A stretch of DNA of 64,000 nt from DT-68 sp965263245 (GCA_965263245.1 CBDHHR010001146.1:682001-746000); one strand, 5' to 3'. Counted from the first letter of the stretch, positions 1 to 10,552 are shown. Numbers and translations: made by a program. Notes: generated by a model not told the origin, from the letters alone.

Positions 1-354
1 ACCTACATTTAAAGCAATCAATCCTGCAACCATACCTCCAAAAATCATTTGTCCAGAAACTCCAATGTTGAAAACTTTCGCTTTGAATCCGATTCCAACT
101 GCTATTCCTGCTAAACCTAAAATAACTACTTGTTGTAACATTCGATTAATTTTAAAATCATTTTCAAAAGTTTTTTTGATACCATCGTATAAAAGCGTAA
201 AAGGTTCTTCTTGAAAAATATAAACAAATAATATTGAAAAAATTAATCCAAAAATTATTGAATATAAGAAAAATTTAATTTTTTGTTGATTTTCTTTTCC
301 TTCTTTTATAGAAAAGGTTTTTTTTCATAATCTTTTAATATTTCATAAAAACAT
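1..354 (-). CDS. ABC transporter permease, nucleoside/BMP type (3' part missing)
   Basis: N-terminal part of a membrane protein, cut by the window start. The visible 118 residues begin MFLWNIKRLWKK, then a hydrophobic segment (about residues 30-50), and end in a second membrane region containing GIGFKAKVFNIGVSGQM. That segment resembles the conserved G-F-NIG-GQ stretch of YufP/NupP-like permeases of the ribose/nucleoside ABC class. The start codon overlaps the stop of the upstream ATPase (TAATG), so the two are translationally coupled. Together with the ATPase and the BMP lipoprotein it forms one importer operon, probably for purine nucleosides. Substrate is inferred from family and context only. 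Confidence 0.8.
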
Positions 355-2021
355 TATTTATCTTTTCCTTTCTTGCTCATTAAAATACCAATTTTTTTGA
401 TGTCAATGTCTTTTCCACTCAAGATACCGTTAATTTGACCAGAGTTCATCACAATTACTCTATCAGAAATTTTTAAAATTTCGTTTAAATCATATGAAAC
501 AAGCAAAATAGCTTTACCGTTTTTTCTTTGCTCAATAATTTTACTATGAATATAATTAATTGCTCCTACATCTAATCCCCGCGTTGCTTGAAATGATATT
601 AATAAATTTTTATTAGCACTAATCTCTCTACCAACAATCATCTTTTGTTGGTTTCCTCCAGATAAACCTCGACTAATAGAATAACCAGATCTTGCTCCTC
701 TAATGTCAAAATTATTGATAATTTTTTGAGCTTTTTTTAACATTTTATACCTGTTTAAAAAGCCGAATTTAGAATTATTTTCTAATTGTTTTAAAAGAAG
801 GTTTTCATATACTTTAAGGTCCAAAATCATCCCGTATTTATGACGATCTTCTGGAATATAACTTAATAATTTATTTCTTTTTTTGATTGATAAGTTTTTA
901 ATAGGAACTTTATTTAACAAGATTGAACCACTATGAAATTTTTGCATACCACTAATAGAATTAACTAATTCTGCTTGTCCGCTTCCTTCAACTCCTGCTA
1001 CTGAAACAATTTCACCTTCTTTAATAGAAAAATTAATGTTTTTTAGTTTATAAACTCTTCTTTTTTTAACACTAAGATCTTTTACTTCTAAAACAACTTT
1101 TTTTTGCTTTGAAATTTGTTTAGTTAATGTGGGTGGTTTAATGTCATAACCCACCATCATTTTTGAAAGTTGACTTGCCGTAATGTCCTTAACTTGTTTT
1201 GTTCCCACAAATTTACCTTTTCGAAGAACCGAAACTCTATCAGCAACTTTTTTAATTTCGTCTAATTTATGGGTAATTATAATTATTGTTTTACCTTCTT
1301 TTTTAAATTGTAAAATAATTTTTAATAATTGATCAATTTCTTGCGGAGTAAGCATTGCTGTTGGTTCATCGAATATCAAAATATTTGATTTTTTATAAAT
1401 CAGTTTTAATATTTCCACCTTTTGTTCTTGACCAACTGTTAAAGAAGAAATTTTATCTTTTGCTTTAACATTAAAATTGTATAAATTTGCTAGTTTATCA
1501 ATTTCTTGATTAATTTTTCTTCGGTTTAAAAAACCATAGTTAGAAGTTTGACCATTTTTTAATTGTTTTTCTAAATTATTTATTTCCTCTTTTTGTTTTG
1601 AATAATTTAAACTTTTTTTCTTTAAATCATTTATTTTATTTTTTAAATTTTTTAATTCTTTTTCGATGTTAAAAATTTCTTTAAAACTTAAGCTAAAATC
1701 TTCACTTCCTAAAGAAATATTTTCGGCAACAGTAAATTTATCAACTAATTGAAAATGTTGGTGTACCATACCCATTCCATCGTTTATGGCATCAATAGCC
1801 GATTTATATTTAATTTCTTTATTTTTAAATAAAATTTTCCCACTAGTTGGTTTATATAAACCGAATAACATCGAAACAAGTGTTGATTTACCAGCGCCAT
1901 TTTCACCTGCTAAAGCATGGATTTCACCTTTTTCAACAAAAAATGAAATATTATCATTAGCAATAATATTTCCGTTTAAAAATTCTTTACTTACGTTTTT
2001 AAATTCAATTATTTTATTCAT
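354..2021 (-). CDS. ABC transporter ATPase with two nucleotide-binding domains (YufO/NupO type)
   Basis: 555-residue tandem ATPase. The first domain has Walker A GENGAGKST near residue 40, Q-loop HQHFQLVDKFTVAENI and Walker B ILIFDEPTAMLTPQE. The second has Walker A-like GVEGSGQAE, signature SGGNQQK and an altered Walker B region ISFQATRGLD in place of the usual QPTRGLD. This two-domain layout is that of the ribose/nucleoside importer ATPases. A roughly 50-residue Lys-rich coiled-coil insertion lies in the first domain between ENISLGSE and GFLNRR. It sits 18 bp behind the BMP lipoprotein stop and overlaps the permease start, so it should be co-transcribed with both. A truncated duplicate lies at 4546-4990. 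Confidence 0.93.
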   Translation of the reverse strand: MNKIIEFKNVSKEFLNGNIIANDNISFFVEKGEIHALAGENGAGKSTLVSMLFGLYKPTSGKILFKNKEIKYKSAIDAINDGMGMVHQHFQLVDKFTVAENISLGSEDFSLSFKEIFNIEKELKNLKNKINDLKKKSLNYSKQKEEINNLEKQLKNGQTSNYGFLNRRKINQEIDKLANLYNFNVKAKDKISSLTVGQEQKVEILKLIYKKSNILIFDEPTAMLTPQEIDQLLKIILQFKKEGKTIIIITHKLDEIKKVADRVSVLRKGKFVGTKQVKDITASQLSKMMVGYDIKPPTLTKQISKQKKVVLEVKDLSVKKRRVYKLKNINFSIKEGEIVSVAGVEGSGQAELVNSISGMQKFHSGSILLNKVPIKNLSIKKRNKLLSYIPEDRHKYGMILDLKVYENLLLKQLENNSKFGFLNRYKMLKKAQKIINNFDIRGARSGYSISRGLSGGNQQKMIVGREISANKNLLISFQATRGLDVGAINYIHSKIIEQRKNGKAILLVSYDLNEILKISDRVIVMNSGQINGILSGKDIDIKKIGILMSKKGKDK

Positions 2022-2039
2022 GTTATGAAATTCATTTCT

Positions 2040-3266
2040 TTAAAAATCAAATTTTAAAGGGTTTGATTCAGAACTTTTAGCAGCATCTATTACTTCTTTT
2101 GTTTGTGCTGCATCATATGCTTTTTTAGCTATTGTATCAGTTGTTAGACCTGGAGAAGCTCCTACTAAATCATTGTTTAAGTCTCCGATTGTAAGTCCAC
2201 CAAAACCAGCAAAAGAATTATATCCAGCATCTTTGTTAGTTTTTGTACCAGTTATAATTTCAATCATTTTAGACACAGTATTTTTAATTTTTTTAAGTGC
2301 TGAGAACACAACATAATCTTTATATGTTGGATCTAATTCTTGTGCCACATCAACACCAATTATTTTTGTTGTTGTGTTTTTTGCTTCTTTTAATTTAGTA
2401 ACAACATCTTTAGTTTGTGGACCTGCTACTGGAAAAATTAAATCTGCACCTTTTGCAATAAGATTTTCAGCAATTTGAGTTCCTCCTCCTGGGTTAAAAT
2501 TACCAGAAAAATAATCTGCTATATATCCGTTATCAATAAATTCAATGTCGTGTTCATAATCTCCTTTATTGGCATTAAAATATTTAACTCCGTTTTGAAA
2601 TCCCATCATAAATGGAGTTACTCCTTCAACTTTAATTCCGCCAAATGTTCCAACTTTTAAGCCACCTTCTTTAAAAGTTTCGTATTTTTCATTTAAATAT
2701 ATTCCTGCCATATATCCAACTAAAAACCCAGATTGATGTGATTTATATTTAACTGATGCAATATTAGGTGCTGCAACATCTCCGTCATTTAAAATTGCTG
2801 CTTTATTTTGAAGTGCAGTTTTTCCTCCGGGTGAACCTAATGGAGCAACATGTAAATACCCATTTGCTACTATTAAAGTTTTATCAGCTACTGCTGAATA
2901 CATATCAACAAAAGCTTTATCTTGCTTAGTAGATGGTTTAACAGAATTAGCACCATTTGGACCATTTATTAAAGGAATGATGGCTTGTATTTTGGTTAAT
3001 GTCATTCCAGCATATGCAGATTCATTAAAAGACTTATCTTTTATTACTTGCACAGGACCATCTAATGCTAAAACGCTTTTTCAACCATCGTTTTTATTAA
3101 TGTTCGCTAAAGGGTTTGCTACTTTTTCTCTTGGAACAAAAATGTTTTCACTAGCAGTTAAAACTCCGTCTGGTTTTGCACTACTTCCACAACTTACTGC
3201 CACAATGGTTGGTATTGCAACCAGTGAACCTGTTGTAATTCCTAAAATTATTCTTTTAATTTTCAT
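2040..3266 (-). CDS. BMP-family substrate-binding lipoprotein, copy 1
   Basis: 408 residues. I start at MKIKRIILG, preceded by a GTAGG-type ribosome site, rather than at the longer upstream option. A lipoprotein signal follows, with lipobox AVSC (Cys near residue 24). The mature part matches the BMP/PnrA-like nucleoside-binding family: GYIADYFSGNFNPGGGTQIAENLIAKG, PVAGPQT and IGVDVAQELDPTYKDY. One internal UGA codon is read as Trp (NDGWKSV). It heads the operon with the ATPase and permease. A close paralog is at 5007-6248. Its promoter has a 13-A spacer, suggesting expression can be switched by slippage. Confidence 0.92.
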
Positions 3267-3295
3267 TTTCAATTTACCTACTTTCAACAATATTA

Positions 3296-3324
3296 ATTAT
3301 ATAACTTTTTTTTTTTTTGTGGAA
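3296..3324 (-). promoter_or_regulatory. Promoter of BMP lipoprotein 1 with poly(A)13 spacer
   Basis: Read on the minus strand: TTCCAC (3324-3319), thirteen A, GTTA, then TATAAT (3301-3296). The spacer between the two hexamers is exactly 17 nt and nearly all of it is the homopolymer. In M. hyorhinis vlp genes a poly(A) tract between -35 and -10 is known to drive phase variation, and this looks the same. Start-site position is inferred. Confidence 0.7.
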
Positions 3325-3416
3325 AAAGAAAATAATATTGTATACACAAAGTAATAAGTCCCCCTTTGCTTCCAAAGCAGTAAATTGCCATAAAATTGAT
3401 TATAAAAAGAGTTACT

Positions 3417-4500
3417 ATGAAGAAGAATAAACATAATATTGAGGACATTAACAAAAAACTACATAAAATTTATATTGGAAAGAAAAAAAAAAAATATGGA
3501 TATTGCTATATTAACTAATACCTCCAGAAAGACAATTAGTAAGTGGTATAAAGAATTTGTTAAACAACGAACTGTTAGTAGCAAAAAACATATTCCAGCT
3601 AACAAATATTCAGATGAATATAATAACCAAATTTTAAAGCTATACCTAGAACGTTGTGAATCATTTGAAAAAAGATTTGGCGATTCAAGAAAAAAAGGTG
3701 TATGAGTTTCAACCATTAAATATTTTAAATATCTTCATAAAGTATCTTGTTCAATTGAACATATTAGAAAATTATTAATTGAAAATAATTTAACTACCAA
3801 CGATACAAGACCAAAAACTAAAAAAGCAATTAGAAAAAAAATAAGAGCTGCAATTAAAGAAAGTAATGATCTAAAAACTAATCAAAAATTAATTGAAAAA
3901 TTAAAAATAGTTAATAAAAATTATATTTATAACAGTAAATCTGGAACTCCTGGTTTTAGAACTGAAATTGATGATTGTTTTGATCTTTGATTTAAAAATG
4001 AAAAATACTGTTTATATTTTGCTGTTGATGCTTTTACCGGTTTTGTTCTTAATCTTTGAATTGAAAAAGAAGAGACTAATGTGGGTTATTTAAAGTTATT
4101 AAAAGATGTTTTTGTTAAACATGGAAAGCCTACAGAAATAAGAATTGAAACAAGAAACGGATTAGCTCAAGATAAGCTAGAAAATTCTATTAATAAGTTT
4201 AATACAAAATTAAACTCTTCTACTGAACCTACTTTTAAACCTAATGTTAAGAGAGCTTTCAGAAATGCTCAATCATTGCTTCCGGGTTTATTTATGGATC
4301 AAAAAATAAATTCATTTAGTGATTTAATCAAAAGAAAAACAGAAGTTTTAGATTTTTTAAACAATTGATACAATAAAAAAATTACTAATAATAATTGTTT
4401 TATATTACCATTTAAAGAAGAAATGAAAAACTTTTTATTACTTGAAAAAAGAAAAGTAGTAAATGAAATTAGTCATATTAATTTTAAAGGCAAAAAAATT
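3417..4500 (+). pseudogene. Decayed DDE-type transposase
   Basis: A reading frame opens at MKKNKHNIEDINKK and is shifted by one base in a run of 12 A (3483-3494). It then continues as an HTH-like region (DIAILTNTSRKTISKWYKEF) and an integrase-core-like region. The first acidic position is present (EIDDCFDLWF), but the second is replaced (IRIETRNG where a DN pair is expected) and the third glutamate region reads PNVKRAF instead of ER. The order resembles IS1202/ISNCY-type transposases, a loose assignment. Frameshift plus missing catalytic residues mean it cannot work. No clear terminal inverted repeats were seen. It lies exactly between the two copies of the BMP/ABC duplication. Confidence 0.75.
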
Positions 4501-4545
4501 GCACCTTTTAAAAACGGTCAAACTTCCAAATATGCTTTTCTAAGT
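4500..4545 (+). repeat. Inverted fragment of the ABC ATPase gene at a rearrangement junction
   Basis: The plus strand here reads as a fragment of the ATPase gene (FKNGQTSKYAFLS compared with LKNGQTSNYGFLN, coding near 1525-1560 on the minus strand). From 4546 onward the same ATPase copy continues on the minus strand. About 45 bp are therefore flipped relative to the rest of the duplicate. They are fused in frame to the end of the transposase frame. Confidence 0.6.
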
Positions 4546-4990
4546 TGTTTGTTTAACCTTTTTGTTTTGAATAATTTAAACTTTTTTTTTTTTAGATTAT
4601 TTACTTTATTTTTTAAGAATTTTAGTTGTTTTTCAATATTAAAAATTTCTTTAAAACTTAAACTATAATCCTCACTTCCTAAAGAAATATTTTCAGCAAC
4701 AGTAAATTTATCAACTAACTGAAAATGTTGGTGAACCATACCTATGCCATCATTTACGACATCAATGACTGATTTACATTTAATTTCATTATTTTTAACC
4801 AAAAAAATCCACTAGTTAGTTTGTATAGACCAAACAACATTGAAACAAGCGTTAATTTACCAGCACCATTTTCACCTGCTAAAGTGTGGATTGCGCCCTT
4901 TTTAACAAAAATGAAATATTATCTTTAACAATAATATTTCCATTTAAAAATTCTTTTCTTACATTTTGAAATTTGGTTATTTTATTCGTG
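4546..4990 (-). pseudogene. 5' fragment of a duplicated ABC ATPase gene
   Basis: Closely similar to the start of the ATPase at 354-2021, including GMVHQHFQLVDKFTVAENISLGSED. The expected start codon is ACG (ATG in the intact gene), there is a frameshift near 4800 in the region before VKNNEIKCKSV, and the Walker A region is scrambled. The copy stops after the coiled-coil insert at about 4546. It lies just downstream of BMP copy 2, mirroring the lipoprotein-ATPase order of the intact operon. Copy 2 of the lipoprotein therefore has no ATPase or permease of its own. Confidence 0.85.
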
Positions 4991-5006
4991 TTTTAAAATT
5001 GATTTC

Positions 5007-6248
5007 TTAAAAATCAAATTTTAAAGGATTGGATTCTGAATTTTTAGCAGCATCTTTAATTTCTTTTTTTTGTGCTGCATCTCATGCTTTTTTAGCTGCT
5101 GTATCACTTTGTAAACCTGGAGAAACCCCTACTAAGTCATTATCTAAATCTGCAATTGTAAGTCCACCAAAACCTGCAAAGGAATTATATCCAGGATCTT
5201 TATCACTTTTTGTACCAGTTATAATTTCAATCATTTTTGACACACCGTCTTTCATTTTTAAAAGTGCTGAAAATACAACGTAATCTTTATATATTGGATC
5301 TAATTCTTGTGCTACGTCAACCCCAACTATTTTTGTTGTTGTGTTTTTTGCCTCTTTTAATTTATTAATAACATCTTTGGTTTGTATACCTGCAACTGGA
5401 AAAATTAAATCTGCACCTTTTCCAATAAGATTTTCAGCAATTTGAGTTCCTCCTCCTGCGTTAAAATTACCAGAAAAATAATCTGCTAGATATCCGTTAT
5501 CAATAAATTCAATGTCGTGTTCATAATCTCCTTTGTTAGCATTGAAGTATTTTATTCCGTTTTGAAATCCCAACATGTATGCTACTACTCCATTTATTTT
5601 CATTCCACCAAATGTTCCAACTTTTAAACCACCGTCTTTAAAAGTTTCGTATTTTTCATTTAAATATATCCCTGCCATATATCCAGCTAAAAAACCAGGT
5701 TGATAAGGTCTATACTTCAAAGATGCAATATTCTTTGCTTTAACATCTCCATCAATCAAGATTGCTGCCTTATTTTCAAGTGCAGTTCTTCCTGCGGTTG
5801 AACTTAATGGACCAACATGTAAAAATCCATTAGCTACTACTAAAGTGTTGCTATCTAATGCTGAATACATATCAACAAAACCTTTGTCTTCTTTAACAGT
5901 GGGTCTAACAAAATTTGTTGGTTTTGATGGATCACGATCTGGACCATTTTTTAATGGCATAATGTCTTGTATTTTACTTAATATCATTCCCCCATATGAT
6001 GTCTCATTAAAAGATTTGTCATTCACCGTTCCTACCGGAGAATCTAATGCTATAACACTTTTTCAACCATCATCTTTAGAAATGTTTCCTAAAGAATTTT
6101 CCACTTTTTCTCTTGTGACAAAAACATTTTCATCAACTTCGATAGTTCCGTTTGGTTTTGCACTACTTCCACAACTTACTGCCACAATGGTTGGTATTGC
6201 AACCAATGAACCCGTTGTAATTCCTAAAATTATTCTTTTAAGTTTCAT
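5007..6248 (-). CDS. BMP-family substrate-binding lipoprotein, copy 2
   Basis: 413 residues, strongly similar to copy 1 along its whole length (identical signal region, GGGTQIAENLIGKGADLIFPVAG, KIVGVDVAQELDP). Starts at MKLKRIILG with lipobox AVSC. UGA-encoded Trp occurs near both ends (DGWKSV and KKAWDAA). The most divergent part is the segment just after the signal peptide and residues about 90-130. It probably feeds the same permease/ATPase as copy 1, since its own ATPase is broken. The promoter differs from that of copy 1 by one A in the spacer. Confidence 0.9.
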
Positions 6249-6287
6249 TTTCAATTTACCTACTTTCAATAACATTAATTATAATTA

Positions 6288-6317
6288 ATCATATAACTTT
6301 TTTTTTTTTTTGTGGAA
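6288..6317 (-). promoter_or_regulatory. Promoter of BMP lipoprotein 2 with poly(A)14 spacer
   Basis: Minus strand: TTCCAC (6317-6312), fourteen A, GTTA, then TATGAT (6293-6288). The spacer is 18 nt, one longer than in copy 1, and the -10 has a G in place of A. The flanks are otherwise the same as for copy 1, so tract length is the main difference. Confidence 0.65.
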
Positions 6318-6369
6318 AAAGAAAATAATATTAAAATGGTATTAAATTAAAAATTTTTAAAATTAATAA

Positions 6370-8091
6370 TTATATTTTTAAAATTTCTTTTAAAAAATCA
6401 TCAATTTTTTGTATTTTTTCTTTTTTTGAATTATATGCTCTTACATTAATGTTGTTATTTTTAATTTCTCTATCTCCAATAACGATTTGAAATTTTGTTT
6501 TTGAAATTTGAGCATCCCTAATTTTTTTACTAACTCTTTCTTTTCGATTATCTAAATAAACTTCAATGTTTTTTTTAAGCAACATATCTTTAATTTTTTG
6601 ACAATATTCTAAATGGTGTTCGTTAGAAACGGGAATAATGGTTACTTGACGTGGTGAAATTCAAAATGGTAAATTACCCTTTGTTTGTTCAAGTAAAATT
6701 GCAATAAATCTTTCGTATGTTCCGATTAAACCTCTATGAATAATAACCGGTTTTACTTTTTCTTGGTCTTTGTTAACATAATTAATGTTAAATCTTTCCG
6801 GAAGTAAAAAATCTAGTTGAATTGTTGATAAAGTAATTTCGTTACCTAAAGCAGTTTTAACCTGAATATCAACTTTTGGACCATAAAAAGCTGCTTCTCC
6901 TTCAACCTCTTTAAAATCAACATTAAGCTCTAATAAAACTTTTCTAAGCTGGTTTTCGGCATCTTCCCACATTTTTTCATTTTCATAATATTTATTTTTG
7001 TTTTCTTTGTCTTTTAAACTAAGTGAAATATAATGAATCTTGATGTTAAATTTATTTAAAACTTCTTTAATAATTTCGTAACATTTTTTAAACTCTTGTT
7101 TAATTTGATCGTGTCTTGCAAAAATATGAGCGTCGGTTAATTCCATTGACCTAACTCTTTCTAAACCTGTTAAAGCACCTGATTTTTCGTATCTGAATAA
7201 CTTTGCACTTTCTGATAATCTTATTGGGAGTTCCCTGTAACTTCTTCTTTTGTTTTGGTAAATTAAAATGTGGTGCGGACAAGTCATAGGTCTTAAAATT
7301 AACCTTTCGTTTCCGGCAATAATAGCGTCAAACATGTCTTTTTTATAATGACTTAAATGACCGCTTTTAACATAAAGTTCTTCCGAACCAATTTCGGGTG
7401 TTTGCACCTCAGTAAAATTATGTTTTTTTTCAATTTTTTTAACATAAGTTTGAATTTTGTTTTTGATGATGGTTCCGTCTTCAAGTCAAATCGGAAAACC
7501 TTGACCAGAAAGTAATTTAAAAGTGAAAATATTCATTTCTTTACCGATTTTTCGATGGTCTCTTTCTTTTCTCTCTTTTAAAATTTTTAAATACTGGTCA
7601 AGTTCTTCCTTTGTTTCTCAAGTAGTTCCGTATATTCTAGTTAATTGTATATTGTTAGAATCACCTCTTCAATAAGCACCAGTTAAAGCAAGTAGTTTAA
7701 AGTTTTTTATTTTTGAAATTGAATCTATGTGACCACCAGCACAAAGATCAGTAAAAATTGATTTGTTGTTTGAAGGGTTAATTATTCCGTAAAAAGTAAT
7801 TTTTTTTCCTTGGTTTTCAAACTCTTTTTTTAATTCTTTTTTATAAGGCTGATCGTTTAAATTTATTGCACCAACTTTTTTGATTTTTCCACCTCCAGAA
7901 ACAATTTTTTTCATTGTTTTTTCGATTTTTAATAAATCATTTTCAACAATTGGTTTTTCAAATTCAAAATCATAATAAAACCCCTCTTCGATTGAAGGTC
8001 CTATTGCTAATTTAGTCTTTGGATAAATTTTTAAAACTGCTGCTGCTAATAAATGAGCTGTTGAATGGTTTAATTCTTTGTTTGCTTTCAT
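6370..8091 (-). CDS. thrS: Threonyl-tRNA synthetase
   Basis: 573 residues, shorter than the ~640 of typical bacterial enzymes because the N-terminal TGS domain is missing. The protein opens directly with the editing domain. Editing motifs are present: HSTAH near residue 9 and CAGGH near residue 118. The class II catalytic core shows RPMTCPHH and the acceptor-binding motif 2 RxxE region (LFRYEKSGALTGLERVR). The C-terminal anticodon-binding domain ends in IGDREIKNNNINVRAYN. Internal UGA codons read as Trp, e.g. GAYWRGD. It is preceded by a T-box leader whose specifier codon is ACU, which fits this enzyme. Confidence 0.95.
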
Positions 8092-8110
8092 GGTTTCTCC
8101 TATTAAAAAA

Positions 8111-8275
8111 AGTCCTTAGTTATAGAAGGCCAACGTACCACTTCTAAAAAGGACTCTTTTTTGAACTTATATTTTTATTGACAAATAAGTAGTACTTTAA
8201 GCTTGTTTTTATAGAACTTTCACCATCATCTATTCGCTTTGAAAAACTTTAAACTTAAAGCTTGTCTTATTCATT
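8111..8275 (-). promoter_or_regulatory. T-box riboswitch leader of thrS (specifier ACU, Thr)
   Basis: On the minus strand the stem I base pairs 8271-8266 with 8189-8184 (AAUAAG/CUUAUU) and 8260-8254 with 8201-8195 (CUUUAAG/CUUAAAG). Between the 3' halves lies UACUA (8194-8190), which presents ACU, a threonine codon. The distal part contains AGAUGAUGGUGAAAG, like the conserved stem I apex. Next comes the T-box/antiterminator candidate AGAAGUGGUACG...CUUCU (8145-8124). A terminator stem AGUCCUU/AAGGACU (8155-8149 with 8117-8111) is followed by a U run just before the thrS ribosome site. Uncharged tRNA-Thr should favour read-through. Confidence 0.88.
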
Positions 8276-8290
8276 AAATACATTTTAACA

Positions 8291-8803
8291 TTAAAATTTT
8301 ACTAATGATAAATAATTATTCCCAATTTTTTCTTTTCCGTTTAAAAATGTAAGTTCAATTATAAATAAAGTTTTAATTACTGTTGCTCCTAGTGAAATTA
8401 CGAGTTTTTGAATTGCTTCAACAGTACCACCAGTTGCTAGTAAGTCATCAACAATTAGTACTTTTTGACCTTTTTTGATTGAACCTTTTAAAATCTCAAG
8501 TGTGCCCGTTCCGTATTCAAGATCATAATCAAAAGAAATTATTTCTCCGGGAAGTTTTCCTTTTTTTCTAACCATAACAAAAGGTTTATTTATTTTCATC
8601 GCTAAAGGTATCCCGAATAAAAAACCTCTTGCGTCTGGTCCAACAACAATGTCTGCTCCTTTTGCAAATTTTGCAAATTCATTTGTAATGTGCTTCATAA
8701 CATCAATGTTCCTTAAAATTGGTGAGATGTCCTTAAATATAATTCCCTTTTGGGGAAAATCTTTTACGTCTTTAACGTATTTTTTAATGTCTTCGTTAAT
8801 CAT
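8291..8803 (-). CDS. apt: Adenine phosphoribosyltransferase
   Basis: 170 residues, the usual length. Makes AMP from adenine and PRPP in purine salvage. Diagnostic features are the N-terminal FPQKGIIFKDISPIL, the early GPDARGFLFG, and the PRPP-binding loop VLIVDDLLATGGT near residue 120. The start codon lies inside the end of rbgA (8-bp overlap), so it is translated with it. The ribosome site AGGAG lies inside rbgA. The thrS T-box leader follows directly. Confidence 0.95.
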   Translation of the reverse strand: MINEDIKKYVKDVKDFPQKGIIFKDISPILRNIDVMKHITNEFAKFAKGADIVVGPDARGFLFGIPLAMKINKPFVMVRKKGKLPGEIISFDYDLEYGTGTLEILKGSIKKGQKVLIVDDLLATGGTVEAIQKLVISLGATVIKTLFIIELTFLNGKEKIGNNYLSLVKF

Positions 8804-9635
8804 AAGTTACTCCTTTTATGTTTTTTAAATAATTATTAAATCAATTCATTCCCTTGTTTAAATCAGGTTTATTGTTTTTAAGTACGAAGTTTTTATTATT
8901 ACATAATTTTACAAGATTTGAATGTATTTTTGTTTCGTTTTGTGTTGGTTTTAAATTAAGTTTTTCAATTTTTTGAGGATAATACTTAGAAATTAACTTA
9001 AACCCTTCGTTAAAAAGTTCATCTAAAGGGATAATATCACTTTTAATAGAACCAATTATAATTAATTTTATTCCGGTTGATTTTTCTTTAAACTTTGGTC
9101 ATAATATTCCGGGAGTGTCAAGAAGTTGAATCCCGTTAATGTTAACTCATTGTTCACCTCTAGTAATTCCTGGTTTATTAGCAACTTTAGTAGCATTAGA
9201 AGAAGAAAGTAAGTTAATTAAAGTTGATTTACCAGAATTAGGAACTCCTAAAACAATTACCCTAAGACGCGGCTTAAATAATCCTAATTTTAAATCTTTT
9301 TGTTTTTTTGTTTTTAAAAGATTTTTAACTTCCTTTAAAATGATTTTTTTAAATTTATTGTTAGTAAGATTGCAAAAAATGACAGAATCATTTTCATAGT
9401 TAAACTTTTTTTTAACTTTGTTGATTTTTAAATTATCTGCTTTATCGACTTTACTAACTACAAAAAGTCTAGGCTTGCTAGGAGCGATTAAATCAAACTC
9501 TTCATTGTATGAAGAAATGGGAGCTCTTGCGTCTAAAACCACAATAAATAAATCAATTAATTTTTCTTTTTCTTTAATTTTTCTCATAGCCTTTGCCATG
9601 TGACCTGGAAATCATTGAATCATTACCTTAACCAT
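8796..9635 (-). CDS. rbgA: Ribosome biogenesis GTPase RbgA (YlqF)
   Basis: 279 residues. A circularly permuted GTPase: it begins IQWFPGHMAKAMRKI, then the G4 motif SKVDKAD, later G1 GVPNSGKST, the GITR switch and G3 DTPG. This permuted order defines the YlqF/RbgA group, which acts late in 50S subunit assembly. Two start codons are possible (MVKV at 9635 or MIQW at 9623). Neither has a clear ribosome site, and I took the longer. UGA Trp occurs at IQWFPGH and EQWVNI. Overlaps apt. Confidence 0.93.
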
Positions 9636-9744
9636 TATATTAAAAATAATTAAAAAACAAAATAAAAAAGACTTTTAAAGGGATTAAAAAGATTAAATAT
9701 TGCAATATTTAATAAAATAATAGAAGGAAAAAATTTAATTTTTT

Positions 9745-10518
9745 TTAATTTAAAAACCATTCTATAATTTTTTTAAATCTTTTTTTAAAAGCGTTTTCTT
9801 CATGCAAAGCATCTTTTTCAATGATAAATTTAATATCAGAATTTGGATTTTGTTTTTTAATTATTTTATGCATTTTAATGGCATCATTTAAATAATGTTG
9901 TTGAATTTCTTTGTTTCCTTCTTTTGTTCCAATGTCAATGTAAATTTTTTTAGTTAAATTTTTTATTTTTGGAGCTTCAATAAGAAAAACATCATGGTTA
10001 AACCAGTAAGCAGGGGAAAATATTCCAAAGCTTTCAAATTCACTAGGATAATTAGCTAAAATGAACGTGTTCATGTATCCACCCATTGATGCACCAATAA
10101 TGTATTTTTTATTTTTTAAAGGAACATTGTATTTTTTAAGCATTTGGGGAATTATTTTTTCAATAAAAAACTTTGCATAAACTTTTCCCTTACCACCAAA
10201 CTCTTTTCTTTCTAATCAATAACCAGCTTTTTTTGTTAATTTACCATTTTTGTGCGGAGAGAGTAAATTGGGTCTAATGGGTCCGTCTGTAACTGAAGAA
10301 ATGATAATTGCATCAATTTCTTTTTCGTTTAAAGTGTTTTCCATGTCTCAAGATTGACCATTTCATGTTTCTCTTGAAGCAAATAATAAATGGCCATCAT
10401 GAGCATAAATAACTTTTGTTTTTTCTGAATAAGTAATGTTTTTAGACAAGTAAACATCCACGTGTCCGTCTCAACCAAAATCATTATTAAACGTATGTCT
10501 ATAAATTTTTTCTTTCAT
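9745..10518 (-). CDS. Putative serine esterase, alpha/beta hydrolase (esterase D/Fes type)
   Basis: 257 residues, no signal peptide, so likely cytoplasmic. The nucleophile elbow GASMGG lies near residue 137 in a stretch (GASMGGYMNTFILANYP) typical of the PF00756 putative esterase family. An N-terminal VIYAHDG and a C-terminal DALHEENAFKKRF provide a plausible acid/histidine pair. UGA codons read as Trp in FGWDGH, TWNGQSW and YWLERK. The natural substrate cannot be told from sequence. About 110 bp of AT-rich spacer separates it from rbgA. Confidence 0.8.
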
Positions 10519-10552
10519 TCAGTAATTATATAGACTTAACTTGTCTTTTACA

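Noticed and set aside
3483..3494. Run of 12 A in the transposase as a programmed frameshift or phase switch
   Set aside because: The rest of the protein has lost catalytic residues, so decay is the simpler reading.
6370..8091. thrS looks broken into three pieces
   Set aside because: The pieces share one frame and are separated only by UGA codons, which are Trp in this code.
6370..8091. Loss of ThrRS editing, as for LeuRS
   Set aside because: HSTAH and CAGGH editing motifs are both present; only the TGS domain is missing.
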